45,968 nucleotides of DNA from positions 1 through 45,968 of the IMG/VR virus record IMGVR_UViG_3300019889_000023; one strand, 5' to 3'. The translations under genes and the position numbers were made by a program. Positions 21,914-28,271 of this stretch are shown piece after piece. This DNA comes from a virus. Each line of letters opens with the position of its first letter. The first letter of the stretch is position 1. The notes beneath the pieces were generated by a model. The model saw only the letters and a program-made list of their open reading frames with translations, was not told the origin of the DNA and did no database searches.

Positions 21914-22300
21914 CTAGCTGGCTTCCGTCTCGCGCTTGCTCATCTCGGCGGCGCGCTGTTCGGCGTCCCGCTCCGATTCGGCGGGGATGGCCTCGCCCGT
22001 GATCCCGTCGCGGATGATCCAACCGTCCAGAAGATGCGAGGCGAAGTAGCGCGGCTCGCCCTGGAGGATTTCTTTTCGGGTTTCTGCGTCCATTTTCGGG
22101 TCGGCCACCACTGCGACGGTAATCTCGAACGCAGCCGGTACATGTTCGCCGCTTACCCGCGTGGTTCCCGCGTGGCCTCCGACGACGAAGCGGACACGCT
22201 CCAGTACGTCGTCCAGACTGAGGCCGTCGTCCTGTTGATGTAGGTCGCCGTCAATCTCCTCGATTTGGAGGCTGTATCGGCGATTGGCACGGTTCGTCAT
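21914..22300 (-). CDS. Acidic hypothetical protein
   Basis: A 128-residue protein with a beta-rich middle (HVPAAFEITVAVVAD) and a charged helical end. A WIIRDGITGEAI stretch is typical of small beta domains. The leader has AAAGG before the ATG. Family unknown. Confidence 0.65.
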   Translation of the reverse strand: MTNRANRRYSLQIEEIDGDLHQQDDGLSLDDVLERVRFVVGGHAGTTRVSGEHVPAAFEITVAVVADPKMDAETRKEILQGEPRYFASHLLDGWIIRDGITGEAIPAESERDAEQRAAEMSKRETEAS

Positions 22301-22318
22301 TTCGCTTACCTTTCGTTA

Positions 22319-22379
22319 GTGGACTGATTCGAGCCCTGCGGCTCGACCACCCCCCGCGAACGGGGGACAGTCGAAACGC
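22319..22379 (-). ncRNA. Leader element 4: two-hairpin RNA and AGTCCAC
   Basis: On the minus strand: CGACTGT pairs with GTGGTCG around a CCCCC/GGGGG hairpin. A second hairpin CGAGCC-GCAG-GGCTCG shares bases with the first stem, so the two are partly exclusive. AGTCCAC (22325-22319) and a ribosome site follow. Elements 5 and 6 have the same plan with compensating changes. Confidence 0.6.
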
Positions 22380-22586
22380 TCAGGCGTTGAGCTTCCCGGC
22401 CAACTCCCGCGCTTGCCCTTCGCTCAGTGGCGGTAGGTCCTGCAGGCCGTGGCCATGGCGGCACACGCCCCAGCCGAGCGCCGGGAACTCGCGACCGGGA
22501 AACCGCTTCCGACGCTCTGCAATCGCGTGACGGTTGTTCTCGTCTAGGTCGATGGCGAAGTATTCGCCGACCTCAGCCGCGCTCAT
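22380..22586 (-). CDS. Small conserved protein, short paralogue
   Basis: A 68-residue protein nearly identical in most of its length to the C-terminal two thirds of the protein at 23712: VGEYFAIDLDENNR, FPGREFPALGWGVCRHGHG and LPPLSE are shared. It lacks the Cys-rich N-terminus of its partner. A CRHGHG motif could bind metal. The start overlaps the stop of the gene before it (ATGA). Confidence 0.65.
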   Translation of the reverse strand: MSAAEVGEYFAIDLDENNRHAIAERRKRFPGREFPALGWGVCRHGHGLQDLPPLSEGQARELAGKLNA

Positions 22587-23167
22587 TCGACCAACTCCGG
22601 GACAACCTCACGGGCGAACGCTTCCGCGACCTCCCGGTCCTCGCCGACCAGCTCGACCTCCGCGCTGCCCGACCACGAGTAGCGGTAGAGGACGCGGCGG
22701 ATCTCGTACGTGGTGAGCGTGTCGCCGTCCTGCGCTCGATCCTTTTCGGTGCGGCACTCGATCAGAATCCGATCATCCGGCCCGCCCGTGCCGAGGACGA
22801 TTTCAAACGTCGTCATCGTTTCGACGGCCAGCGGGAACTCGTGCAGCCGATCTTGCGCCTCTTGCTGAACGTCCCAACCCCCATCAGCGTCATCCTCTCC
22901 CGCCGCTGCGAGGTCTACCGCTTCCCGCTCGGCGCGGGACGAATCCTCGCCGTTCCCGATCTTGACCAGCACGGCCAGCCTGTCCAGCCTGCTTCGCATC
23001 GCTTCGCCGACCGCGTCGCTCGCGCAGGTCGGGTCGTAGTCGTCGCGGAACCCTTCCCGCGTGGCCTGCCTGCGGTACTCGTCTTTCTCGACCGGGCGCA
23101 GATTCTCCCAGTGCTTCCCGTCGTTCACGGACGCCAGTGAAGCGGCGCGTTCATCTCGTTTGCTCAT
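22583..23167 (-). CDS. Acidic hypothetical protein
   Basis: A 194-residue protein. Helical, charged N-terminal half with an acidic patch (AAAGEDDADGG), then a beta-rich part (TTFEIVLGTGGPDDRILIEC, TYEIRRVLYRYSWSG) and a final helix. I do not recognise a family. Leader element 5 precedes it. Confidence 0.65.
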   Translation of the reverse strand: MSKRDERAASLASVNDGKHWENLRPVEKDEYRRQATREGFRDDYDPTCASDAVGEAMRSRLDRLAVLVKIGNGEDSSRAEREAVDLAAAGEDDADGGWDVQQEAQDRLHEFPLAVETMTTFEIVLGTGGPDDRILIECRTEKDRAQDGDTLTTYEIRRVLYRYSWSGSAEVELVGEDREVAEAFAREVVPELVE

Positions 23168-23186
23168 GATTCCTGCTTTCTGTCTA

Positions 23187-23248
23187 GTGGACTTTCCGGA
23201 CCCTACGGCCCGACCATGCGTCGCCAGAGCGGCGCACAGTCGGAACGT
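23187..23248 (-). ncRNA. Leader element 5: two-hairpin RNA and AGTCCAC
   Basis: CCGACTGT pairs with ATGGTCGG around a GC-rich hairpin. The second hairpin is CGGGCC-GTAG-GGTCCG. AGTCCAC lies at 23193-23187. Compared with element 4 an A-T pair becomes G-C in both stems, so pairing is kept while sequence changes. Confidence 0.6.
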
Positions 23249-23629
23249 TCAGGCGCCCTCACCGGCTCGCCATCGCCAGGCGGGCCGCAGCTGGTCGTTA
23301 GCGCGCTCCAGCAGGACTGACGCAGTTTCCGCCTCGCCGTCCCGCTCGGCGACCAGGTCCCCGAGCGCGCGTTGTAGGACGCTCGCCTCGTATTCGGTCA
23401 GCGAGTAGGTGACCGTGTCCAGGTCGAGAACCTCCCCGCCCTCGGCGATCCCTTCCGCCGCCTTCGCCAGCGCGACCCCTTCGCCCTCGTCATCGTTCGC
23501 GATGGTCTCGACAACGTCAATGAGGAGATCGAACCGCTGCTCGTCGGCGTAGTTGTAGCTGCGATTGCGCATGTGCTGATCAATCTCGGCGCGACGTTCC
23601 CGCGCTTCCTCGACCGTGAGTCTGGCCAT
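23249..23629 (-). CDS. Acidic helical hypothetical protein
   Basis: A 126-residue protein, mostly helical, rich in Glu, Ala and Asp (LTVEEARERRAEIDQHM, then VVETIANDDEGEGVALAKAAEG). No family recognised. The leader has GAGGG before the ATG. Confidence 0.65.
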   Translation of the reverse strand: MARLTVEEARERRAEIDQHMRNRSYNYADEQRFDLLIDVVETIANDDEGEGVALAKAAEGIAEGGEVLDLDTVTYSLTEYEASVLQRALGDLVAERDGEAETASVLLERANDQLRPAWRWRAGEGA

Positions 23630-23650
23630 GATTATCCCTCGTTTCGTCTA

Positions 23651-23711
23651 GTGGACTTACCGGGCTGATGCCCGACCATCCCCCACCGTGAAGCGGGAGA
23701 CAGTCGGGAAC
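23651..23711 (-). ncRNA. Leader element 6: two-hairpin RNA and AGTCCAC
   Basis: CCCGACTGT pairs with ATGGTCGGG around an inner CTCCC/GGGGA-type hairpin. The second hairpin is CGGGC-ATCA-GCCCG and overlaps the 3' strand of the first. AGTCCAC lies at 23657-23651. Shares CGACTGT and TGGTCG with elements 4 and 5. Confidence 0.6.
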
Positions 23712-23993
23712 CTAGGCGTTGAGCTTATCCGCGAGATGGCGAGCCTGAACCTCACTCAGCGGCGGCAAGTCCTGCAAGCCGTGACCGTGGCGACAGACGC
23801 CCCAGCCGAGCGCCGGGAACTCACGGCCCGGAAAGCGATCCCGGCGCGCGTCGAGCGCAGCCCGGTTGTTCTCGTCAAGGTCGATGGCGAAGTATTCGCC
23901 CACCTTCACGGTCGTTTCGGCGAGACGGTCGGTCCGACAGGCCTTGCAATAGCAATTCGCGCTATGGCGCGTGGTGTCAACGGTTCTACTCAT
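23712..23993 (-). CDS. Cys-rich conserved protein, long paralogue
   Basis: A 93-residue protein, first in the minus-strand operon. It starts with HSANCYCKACRTDR, a possible metal-binding CxCxxC, then the domain shared with the gene at 22380 (VGEYFAIDLDENNR ... GVCRHGHGLQ). An ACTGGAGG site precedes the ATG. Probably a zinc protein of unknown role. Confidence 0.65.
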   Translation of the reverse strand: MSRTVDTTRHSANCYCKACRTDRLAETTVKVGEYFAIDLDENNRAALDARRDRFPGREFPALGWGVCRHGHGLQDLPPLSEVQARHLADKLNA

Positions 23994-24026
23994 CTCGAAA
24001 CCTCCAGTTTCGGACTACGTTTATCA

Positions 24027-24069
24027 GTGGACTGTCAATCAAGGTAGACGTTCTCCCCCGACCTGTCAA
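24027..24069 (-). promoter_or_regulatory. Promoter of minus-strand operon and AGTCCAC copy 7
   Basis: On the minus strand TTGACA (24069-24064), 17-base spacer, TACCTT (24046-24041). The expected transcript start, 6-8 bases downstream, falls just before AGTCCAC (24033-24027). A second TTGACAG follows the -10, and TACCTNGNTTGACAG occurs twice in tandem, perhaps an operator. This is the only AGTCCAC copy with a promoter in place of a hairpin. Confidence 0.65.
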
Positions 24070-24566
24070 CCAGGTACACACCTTGGATGGCGACCAGGTA
24101 GCGCCGTTTGGGTCAGATCGACGCCTGCGCTTTGGTCGGAGATGCCCCGAATCCCGTCCGCTGTTACCCCACCCAGCAGCACTCGGGAGCAGTACTGACA
24201 AGAGCAGTAGGCGAAGCAGAGCGCGAAGGCTTTGGAGTACGGGCGTCGTCAAGGGAGCTTTCCGCGAGCTTTCCGCGAAGCGTCCGCGTCCACCGAAGTA
24301 AACGCGCAAGGCTTTGGTTGCGCCTCAGGCACGAATCAGAGTGAGTACCAGCTAGTCAGGCTGGCAGCTGAGCATCCTCTCTCCCTGCATTACAAGCGGG
24401 ATTGCGCTGCGTTGAGCAGTGAGCGTGAGGGTCGAACGGGGACCGAACAGGGACAGCGATCCCGATCCCCTCCAGGCACAGGGGGGGAGGGGAGGGGCTG
24501 ACCGCCGCAGGCGTGGATATATCTATATAGGCACCGCTCATATATCTCCTCCCCCAAAGGCAATTT
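24070..24566. other. Long divergent intergenic region with short repeats
   Basis: No gene is seen. An 11-base unit GAGCTTTCCGC is repeated in tandem at 24255 and 24266, with a degenerate third copy to 24287. CGCRAAGGCTTTGG-like repeats lie at 24226 and 24308, and ACCAGGTA repeats near 24070 and 24091. A G-rich run (24481-24497) is followed by an AT-rich island GATATATCTATATAGG at 24516-24531, which may contain the -10 box of the plus-strand operon. Possible control region or second origin candidate. Confidence 0.45.
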
Positions 24567-24632
24567 GTAATGACATTACGTTCAGGAGTTGTAATGACAT
24601 TACATTCTCTGGTAGAGATGTAATGACATGAC
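24567..24632 (+). promoter_or_regulatory. Three palindromic operators
   Basis: GTAATGACATTAC, a palindrome around one central base, lies at 24567-24579 and 24591-24603, and with one change (GTAATGACATGAC) at 24620-24632. Spacings are 24 and 29 bases. The third copy covers the start codon of the first gene. Likely operators of a regulator encoded in the operon, for instance the ribbon-helix-helix protein at 28602 or the XRE protein at 28271. Confidence 0.7.
24594..24623 (+). CDS. 9-codon upstream ORF in operator array
   Basis: ATG inside the second operator, with AGGAG 5 bases upstream, the best ribosome site in this leader. It encodes MTLHSLVEM and stops (TAA) 4 bases before the next ATG. 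A longer in-frame start at 24570 inside the first operator is also open. Likely a coupling leader for the gene at 24628, which has no good site of its own. Confidence 0.4.
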   Translation: MTLHSLVEM

Positions 24633-24783
24633 AGTCGATCAACTGCTCGAAGAGCTTAAAGCGCTCCAGGGGGAAGGGCTGGGGGATTCGATCGTCCTCG
24701 CCTACGAAGGCGAGAAGACCGGGATCCTCGTCGCCCGGCACAACGCTGAAATCGCCTTCTTCCCAACGAGCCAAGATGGCTGA
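24628..24783 (+). CDS. First gene of tiny-gene operon
   Basis: A 51-residue protein (MTVDQLLEELKAL...) with a helical start and a beta-like end (IVLAYEGEKTGILVARH). Its ATG lies within the third operator and follows the upstream ORF by 4 bases. Its stop overlaps the next start by 8 bases (ATGGCTGA). Function unknown. Confidence 0.6.
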   Translation: MTVDQLLEELKALQGEGLGDSIVLAYEGEKTGILVARHNAEIAFFPTSQDG

Positions 24784-25129
24784 GAGAACGCTGGGGGACT
24801 TGGAGCAGAAGATGCCGGCGATCGACTGGCGGGCGCCGGTCGAAATCGGGATCGCCCCGGAAGATCTAGTGATGGCCGTGGCCGCCCCCCAGGCGCATCC
24901 CGAGGCCCCCCACATCATCGCCCCGGTTCGACTCCTGGGGTGCCGGGCATGCATCGCCAACCTCGGTTTTCAGGCCGCCTTCTGGGAGGTCACCGACTTC
25001 GTCTTCCGCTGCAACCCCGAGCACTTCGACCCGGCTGACGCTTTTGCCAAGGCCGAGGCCCGCCGCGACGCCGAAGCGCTCTTCGAGCGCCACCTGCGCA
25101 AGGTTCACGGGGTGATGGCCGATGGCTGA
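24776..25129 (+). CDS. Cys-containing hypothetical protein
   Basis: A 117-residue protein with LLGCRACIANLGF, then FVFRCNPEHF and a final FERHLRKVHG, so a CxxC...C...H(x3-4)H-type zinc site is possible. 8-base overlaps at both ends. Function unknown. Confidence 0.65.
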   Translation: MAERTLGDLEQKMPAIDWRAPVEIGIAPEDLVMAVAAPQAHPEAPHIIAPVRLLGCRACIANLGFQAAFWEVTDFVFRCNPEHFDPADAFAKAEARRDAEALFERHLRKVHGVMADG

Positions 25130-25394
25130 GCAGACCCCAGGAATCGCCGTCTCCTATGTCCGCCATCAAGGGACCACGGAGACGCGGAAGTTCGAGCCGC
25201 TCCCTTCCGACCACGATCTGGTTGGAACCTCCTGTTTCGGCTGCGGGAAGGACTTCAAGCCGGGGGACGTCACCACCATGGTCGCGGTTGGCCCAGGCGA
25301 CGACCTTGAACAGAGGAAGAAGGCCCAGAGGGGCTTCTACAACAGCGTCGCCCTGGTGATCCACTGGGCCTGCGCGACGGGCACCGATGCCTGA
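25122..25394 (+). CDS. Small zinc-ribbon-like protein
   Basis: A 90-residue protein with SCFGCGKDFKPGDV near residue 37 and HWACATG near the end: a CxxC and an HxxC pair, as in LIM-like or PARP-like small fingers. 8-base overlaps at both ends. Confidence 0.6.
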   Translation: MAEQTPGIAVSYVRHQGTTETRKFEPLPSDHDLVGTSCFGCGKDFKPGDVTTMVAVGPGDDLEQRKKAQRGFYNSVALVIHWACATGTDA

Positions 25395-25554
25395 CCTCCA
25401 CCTCCTGGCTGCGCTCCACGTCCCAGTCGCGCGGATCTCCGTCGACACCTGGGTCCGGGTCCTTGCCGACGCACTCAAGCTTCCCCAGCCGCTGACCCAC
25501 CAGCACTACCTGGAGTGCCGCGCCCTCCTCGAACCCGTTCTTCGCGATGGCTGA
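25387..25554 (+). CDS. Small hypothetical protein
   Basis: A 55-residue, mainly helical protein (MPDLHLLAALHVPVARI...) with a neutral charge and several His. Start overlaps the previous stop as ATGCCTGA; end overlaps the next start as ATGGCTGA. Function unknown. Confidence 0.55.
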   Translation: MPDLHLLAALHVPVARISVDTWVRVLADALKLPQPLTHQHYLECRALLEPVLRDG

Positions 25555-25726
25555 GCAGATCCAGGCGATCGAGCTGACCGCTGAAGAGCGCGCGATTCTT
25601 GGTTTCGGGCTCGGGAAGATCACCGGGGAGGGCTACATCGAGCTGGAGCAGTCGCTGGCGATCCAGAAGAAGCTCGGCGCCGACAGCCTTCCGGAGCACT
25701 TCGACCGCGAGCGACCCGATGCCTAA
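25547..25726 (+). CDS. Small acidic protein
   Basis: A 59-residue helical acidic protein (AEQIQAIELTAEERAILG). Overlaps of 8 bases on both sides (ATGGCTGA, ATGCCTAA). Function unknown. Confidence 0.55.
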   Translation: MAEQIQAIELTAEERAILGFGLGKITGEGYIELEQSLAIQKKLGADSLPEHFDRERPDA

Positions 25727-26018
25727 GGAACTGCGGCCGACCATGGCTGAGACGGTCCAGGCGATGGTGATCTATCGTTGCCCCCGGGGGCACACGAGGG
25801 GCGCGGCCGACTTTCACTCGGAAATGGTCGGACAGCCGACCTGCGCGGCCTGCCTTCAACTCGGCGACCAGATCGCCTTCATGGAGCGGGTGACCGTGAT
25901 CCCCCCGACGGTGTTGAGCGGCATCCTGGAGCAGCTGGTGAAGATCGACCGATCCCTCGACGAAGCGCTCTGGCTCCAGCAGGCGCGGGAGCAGATTGAG
26001 GCGAGAGCCGATGCCTAG
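25719..26018 (+). CDS. Small Cys-motif protein
   Basis: A 99-residue protein. YRCPRGH and TCAACLQLG give C..H and CxxC pairs for one metal; the second half is helical and acidic. ATG at 25719 is set by the 8-base overlap with the previous gene. Confidence 0.6.
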   Translation: MPKELRPTMAETVQAMVIYRCPRGHTRGAADFHSEMVGQPTCAACLQLGDQIAFMERVTVIPPTVLSGILEQLVKIDRSLDEALWLQQAREQIEARADA

Positions 26019-26157
26019 CTGGCCGACCTGGCGCCTCCTGATCCTCTTCGCCGCCGCGACTGCCACGGTCATCATCGGCCCCTGGTGGCTCGCCCTGGTC
26101 TGGCTGATCGCCTTCGCCGCCGAGCTGATCGTCTGGAACCGGGGACGTCGTGCCTGA
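26011..26157 (+). CDS. Two-span membrane protein
   Basis: A 48-residue protein with hydrophobic segments at about residues 7-22 and 25-42, Trp-rich, ending in a basic tail. Overlaps of 8 bases at both ends. Resembles a hairpin membrane peptide; role unknown. Confidence 0.6.
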   Translation: MPSWPTWRLLILFAAATATVIIGPWWLALVWLIAFAAELIVWNRGRRA

Positions 26158-26521
26158 GTTCAAGAAGCCCCCCGGCCCCCCGGTGATCTACGCGGTGATC
26201 GAGAACGGGCACTTCATCTACGCGAGCCCGGCCGCGGAGACCGGCTTCCCCAAGAGCATGGAGGTCGTCAACTACGTCCCGGAATGGGAACGGGAGGAGT
26301 GGAGGGCCAACTACGCCTCCATCGCCGAGGCCGGGTATCAGGAGGAACAGGCCTTCGAAAAAGCCTTGATCGCGGTGCAGGTCTTGGTTGCCGCGATCGT
26401 CGCCGAGAACGAAGCCGACGTGGTCGAGCTACCCGAGGCCGCGAAAGCAGCCAGGGACGCCGTCGCCTTGGCGAAAGAGCTTGCCCCCGGAGCCTGGATT
26501 ATCAAGAGGGACGATGGCTGA
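26150..26521 (+). CDS. Hypothetical protein
   Basis: A 123-residue protein from GTG at 26150, fixed by the 8-base overlap. N-terminal beta-like part (PVIYAVIENGHFIYAS), then an acidic Ala-rich helix region. Family unknown. Confidence 0.6.
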   Translation: MPEFKKPPGPPVIYAVIENGHFIYASPAAETGFPKSMEVVNYVPEWEREEWRANYASIAEAGYQEEQAFEKALIAVQVLVAAIVAENEADVVELPEAAKAARDAVALAKELAPGAWIIKRDDG

Positions 26522-26873
26522 GGACGCCTTCGAAGATCTGAAAGCCCGACCAGGGGCAGCAATCATCCTGATCGGCGAACGCCGGGAGCTGGTGATCGAG
26601 TCCTACGAGGACGTCATGGCCCGCCTGGAGGAGGCCGAGGCCTGGGTTTCCTTCACCGGCTACTCCGACTTCCCCGCGGCCGACAAGCGGATCACCCAGC
26701 AGCTTCGGCTCCGCGTCGCCGCGATCATCATGGCCGAAGAGATCACCGATGGCTGGCTCGACGCGATGGACAAGGAGCGCGAGGAGCGGGCGAAGAATCC
26801 GCCACCGCTGGCCGGGATGATCGAGATCGGCGGCTTCCTCGACGGCGGAGATCCCCCGGAGTCAGATGACTGA
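26514..26873 (+). CDS. Hypothetical protein
   Basis: A 119-residue acidic protein from ATG at 26514. The stretch AAIILIGERRELVIESYEDVMARL suggests a beta-beta-alpha start; the end is acidic. 8-base overlaps on both sides. Confidence 0.6.
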   Translation: MAEDAFEDLKARPGAAIILIGERRELVIESYEDVMARLEEAEAWVSFTGYSDFPAADKRITQQLRLRVAAIIMAEEITDGWLDAMDKEREERAKNPPPLAGMIEIGGFLDGGDPPESDD

Positions 26874-27102
26874 GCCGAAGATCACCCGGGAGCAGGTCGA
26901 GAGGCTGACGGCGGAGAGGGCCGGCCAGCCGATGGTCGTCAAAATCAACAAAGAGGAGGACGATCCGGCGGGGGTCCTTCGCGCCTCCGTAGGCGGCCTG
27001 CCCGGCCTCGGCTACTACCTGATCTTCCGCGGCGACTCCCTAGCTGTTCAGGCGATGCTCCGCGACGTTCTCGCGGCCTTCGAAGGGACGAACGATGCCT
27101 GA
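26866..27102 (+). CDS. Small hypothetical protein
   Basis: A 78-residue protein with a helical start (TREQVERLTAERAG) and a beta-like middle (GLGYYLIFRGD). 8-base overlaps ATGACTGA and ATGCCTGA. Function unknown. Confidence 0.6.
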   Translation: MTEPKITREQVERLTAERAGQPMVVKINKEEDDPAGVLRASVGGLPGLGYYLIFRGDSLAVQAMLRDVLAAFEGTNDA

Positions 27103-27307
27103 CCAACCTCAGGGGGAGGTAGAGCGGTTCCGACATATTCCTGACCTTCACGCACACCCGCACGCGAAGCTGGTCCCCGACCCCGATGGTCCCTGGGTCC
27201 GGGCCACGGACTACGACGCTCTGGCGTCGACCCTTCAAACCGAGGAAGCCGCGAACCGCTGGCTCTCCTGGGCCATCGGCGAGTGGGCGGCGAAAGCCAA
27301 TGCCTGA
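27095..27307 (+). CDS. Small hypothetical protein
   Basis: A 70-residue protein rich in His near the middle (DLHAHPHAKL) with a helical end rich in Trp and Ala. It begins MPDQP, as does the next gene, a hint of duplication at the junction. 8-base overlaps on both sides. Confidence 0.6.
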   Translation: MPDQPQGEVERFRHIPDLHAHPHAKLVPDPDGPWVRATDYDALASTLQTEEAANRWLSWAIGEWAAKANA

Positions 27308-27506
27308 CCAACCCCCCAGCACCCAGCCCTACCCGACAGCCGACGCCTACGAGAAAGTCTGCGCCGCCCGGAACAAGTGGCAAGCCCGGGCCGAGGCCCT
27401 CGAAGGGGAGAACGAGCGGCTGCGGGAGGCACACAGTGCGATCTTGGGTCTCGCTGTCGCAGCTCTCAGCCGCGTTTTCGGCGGTCGCGAAGGGGCTCGA
27501 CCTTGA
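27300..27506 (+). CDS. Small coiled-coil protein
   Basis: A 68-residue protein, starting MPDQPP, with a coiled coil (YEKVCAARNKWQARAEALEG ...) over about residues 17-45. Start fixed by an 8-base overlap. The next start is 18 bases after its stop, the first break in the overlap chain. Confidence 0.55.
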   Translation: MPDQPPSTQPYPTADAYEKVCAARNKWQARAEALEGENERLREAHSAILGLAVAALSRVFGGREGARP

Positions 27507-27525
27507 GGCGAAGGACTTGCTCTGA
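27436..27525 (+). CDS. Possible 29-residue coupling ORF
   Basis: GTG at 27436 inside the preceding gene opens a 29-residue frame whose TGA overlaps the next ATG (TGATG). It may only serve to couple translation, or may be chance. Confidence 0.25.
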   Translation: MRSWVSLSQLSAAFSAVAKGLDLEAKDLL

Positions 27526-27749
27526 TGTCCGATGATCTTCAAGCCGCCCTGCGGACCGTCAAAGCTGCGGTCGAGCGGGACGGATCCCCGGTCATCTACC
27601 TGCACGATCCCGACACCGGAATCCCCTTCGCCTTCCTCATGCCCGAGCACAAGAACGGCGAACGCCCAATGCTCGACGCGGTTGAAGAGATCATGGTCGC
27701 GAAGGGCTGGAACCCCTACACCCACTCCCACATCGACGGCGATGACTGA
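27525..27749 (+). CDS. Small hypothetical protein
   Basis: A 74-residue protein with AALRTVKAAVERDG and a beta-like PVIYLHDPDTGIPFAFLM stretch. GAAGGA precedes the ATG. Its stop overlaps the next start as ATGACTGA. Function unknown. Confidence 0.6.
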   Translation: MSDDLQAALRTVKAAVERDGSPVIYLHDPDTGIPFAFLMPEHKNGERPMLDAVEEIMVAKGWNPYTHSHIDGDD

Positions 27750-27990
27750 TCTGATCTCCGCCAACGATCTCCACGAAGCCGCGGATAGCGAGCTGATGAT
27801 GGGTGGCGGTTCGGCAAAGGAGGCGATGGCCAGACTGGGGGTCGACGTCAACGCCATCCGGGACTTCCTCAAAAGCTCGAACTTCCATTACCCCGACCCC
27901 GACGGAATTCCCGACAACCTCGATAAATGGTCGGCGGCATACGGGATCGCCCTTGGGATCGCCGTCTCGAAACTGAAAGCCGATGACTGA
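27742..27990 (+). CDS. Small hypothetical protein
   Basis: An 82-residue protein, helical N-terminal half, start set by the 8-base overlap at 27742. Its end overlaps ATG 27983 (ATGACTGA), which opens an 8-codon frame (27983-28009) whose TGA in turn overlaps the GTG of the next gene, so ribosomes can pass on by reinitiation. Function unknown. Confidence 0.6.
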   Translation: MTDLISANDLHEAADSELMMGGGSAKEAMARLGVDVNAIRDFLKSSNFHYPDPDGIPDNLDKWSAAYGIALGIAVSKLKADD

Positions 27991-28005
27991 GCCCGAGGAA
28001 CTGCC

Positions 28006-28089
28006 GTGAACGTCCTGCTCGCAGAATTCGTCTACTGGGGCGCCTTTGCTTTTGTCGTCCTCGCCTTCGTCTACGGGTACACCCACTGA
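28006..28089 (+). CDS. 27-residue membrane peptide
   Basis: From GTG at 28006, coupled to the 8-codon frame before it. Nearly the whole peptide is hydrophobic and aromatic (Ala, Phe, Val, Tyr). TGA overlaps the next ATG. Function unknown. Confidence 0.5.
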   Translation: MNVLLAEFVYWGAFAFVVLAFVYGYTH

Positions 28090-28271
28090 TGCCCGACTTC
28101 GACCCCGACGCCTCCGCTGACGAGACCGTTGCCATGGCCCTCCGGGTCGCCGAACAGGCCGGGGAGGAGGGCAAAAAGGCGATCGTGTGCCTCTGCGGGG
28201 TCTACCTCGTTTCGCTCGACCAGACGACCTGCCCCCGGTGCGGGAAGCCGCTCAAGAATCGGGGGCTGTGA
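28089..28271 (+). CDS. Small zinc-ribbon protein
   Basis: A 60-residue protein: acidic first half, then IVCLCGVYLV and TTCPRCGKPL, two CxC/CxxC knuckles that fit a zinc ribbon. Start and stop overlap the neighbours (TGATG). Confidence 0.6.
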   Translation: MPDFDPDASADETVAMALRVAEQAGEEGKKAIVCLCGVYLVSLDQTTCPRCGKPLKNRGL

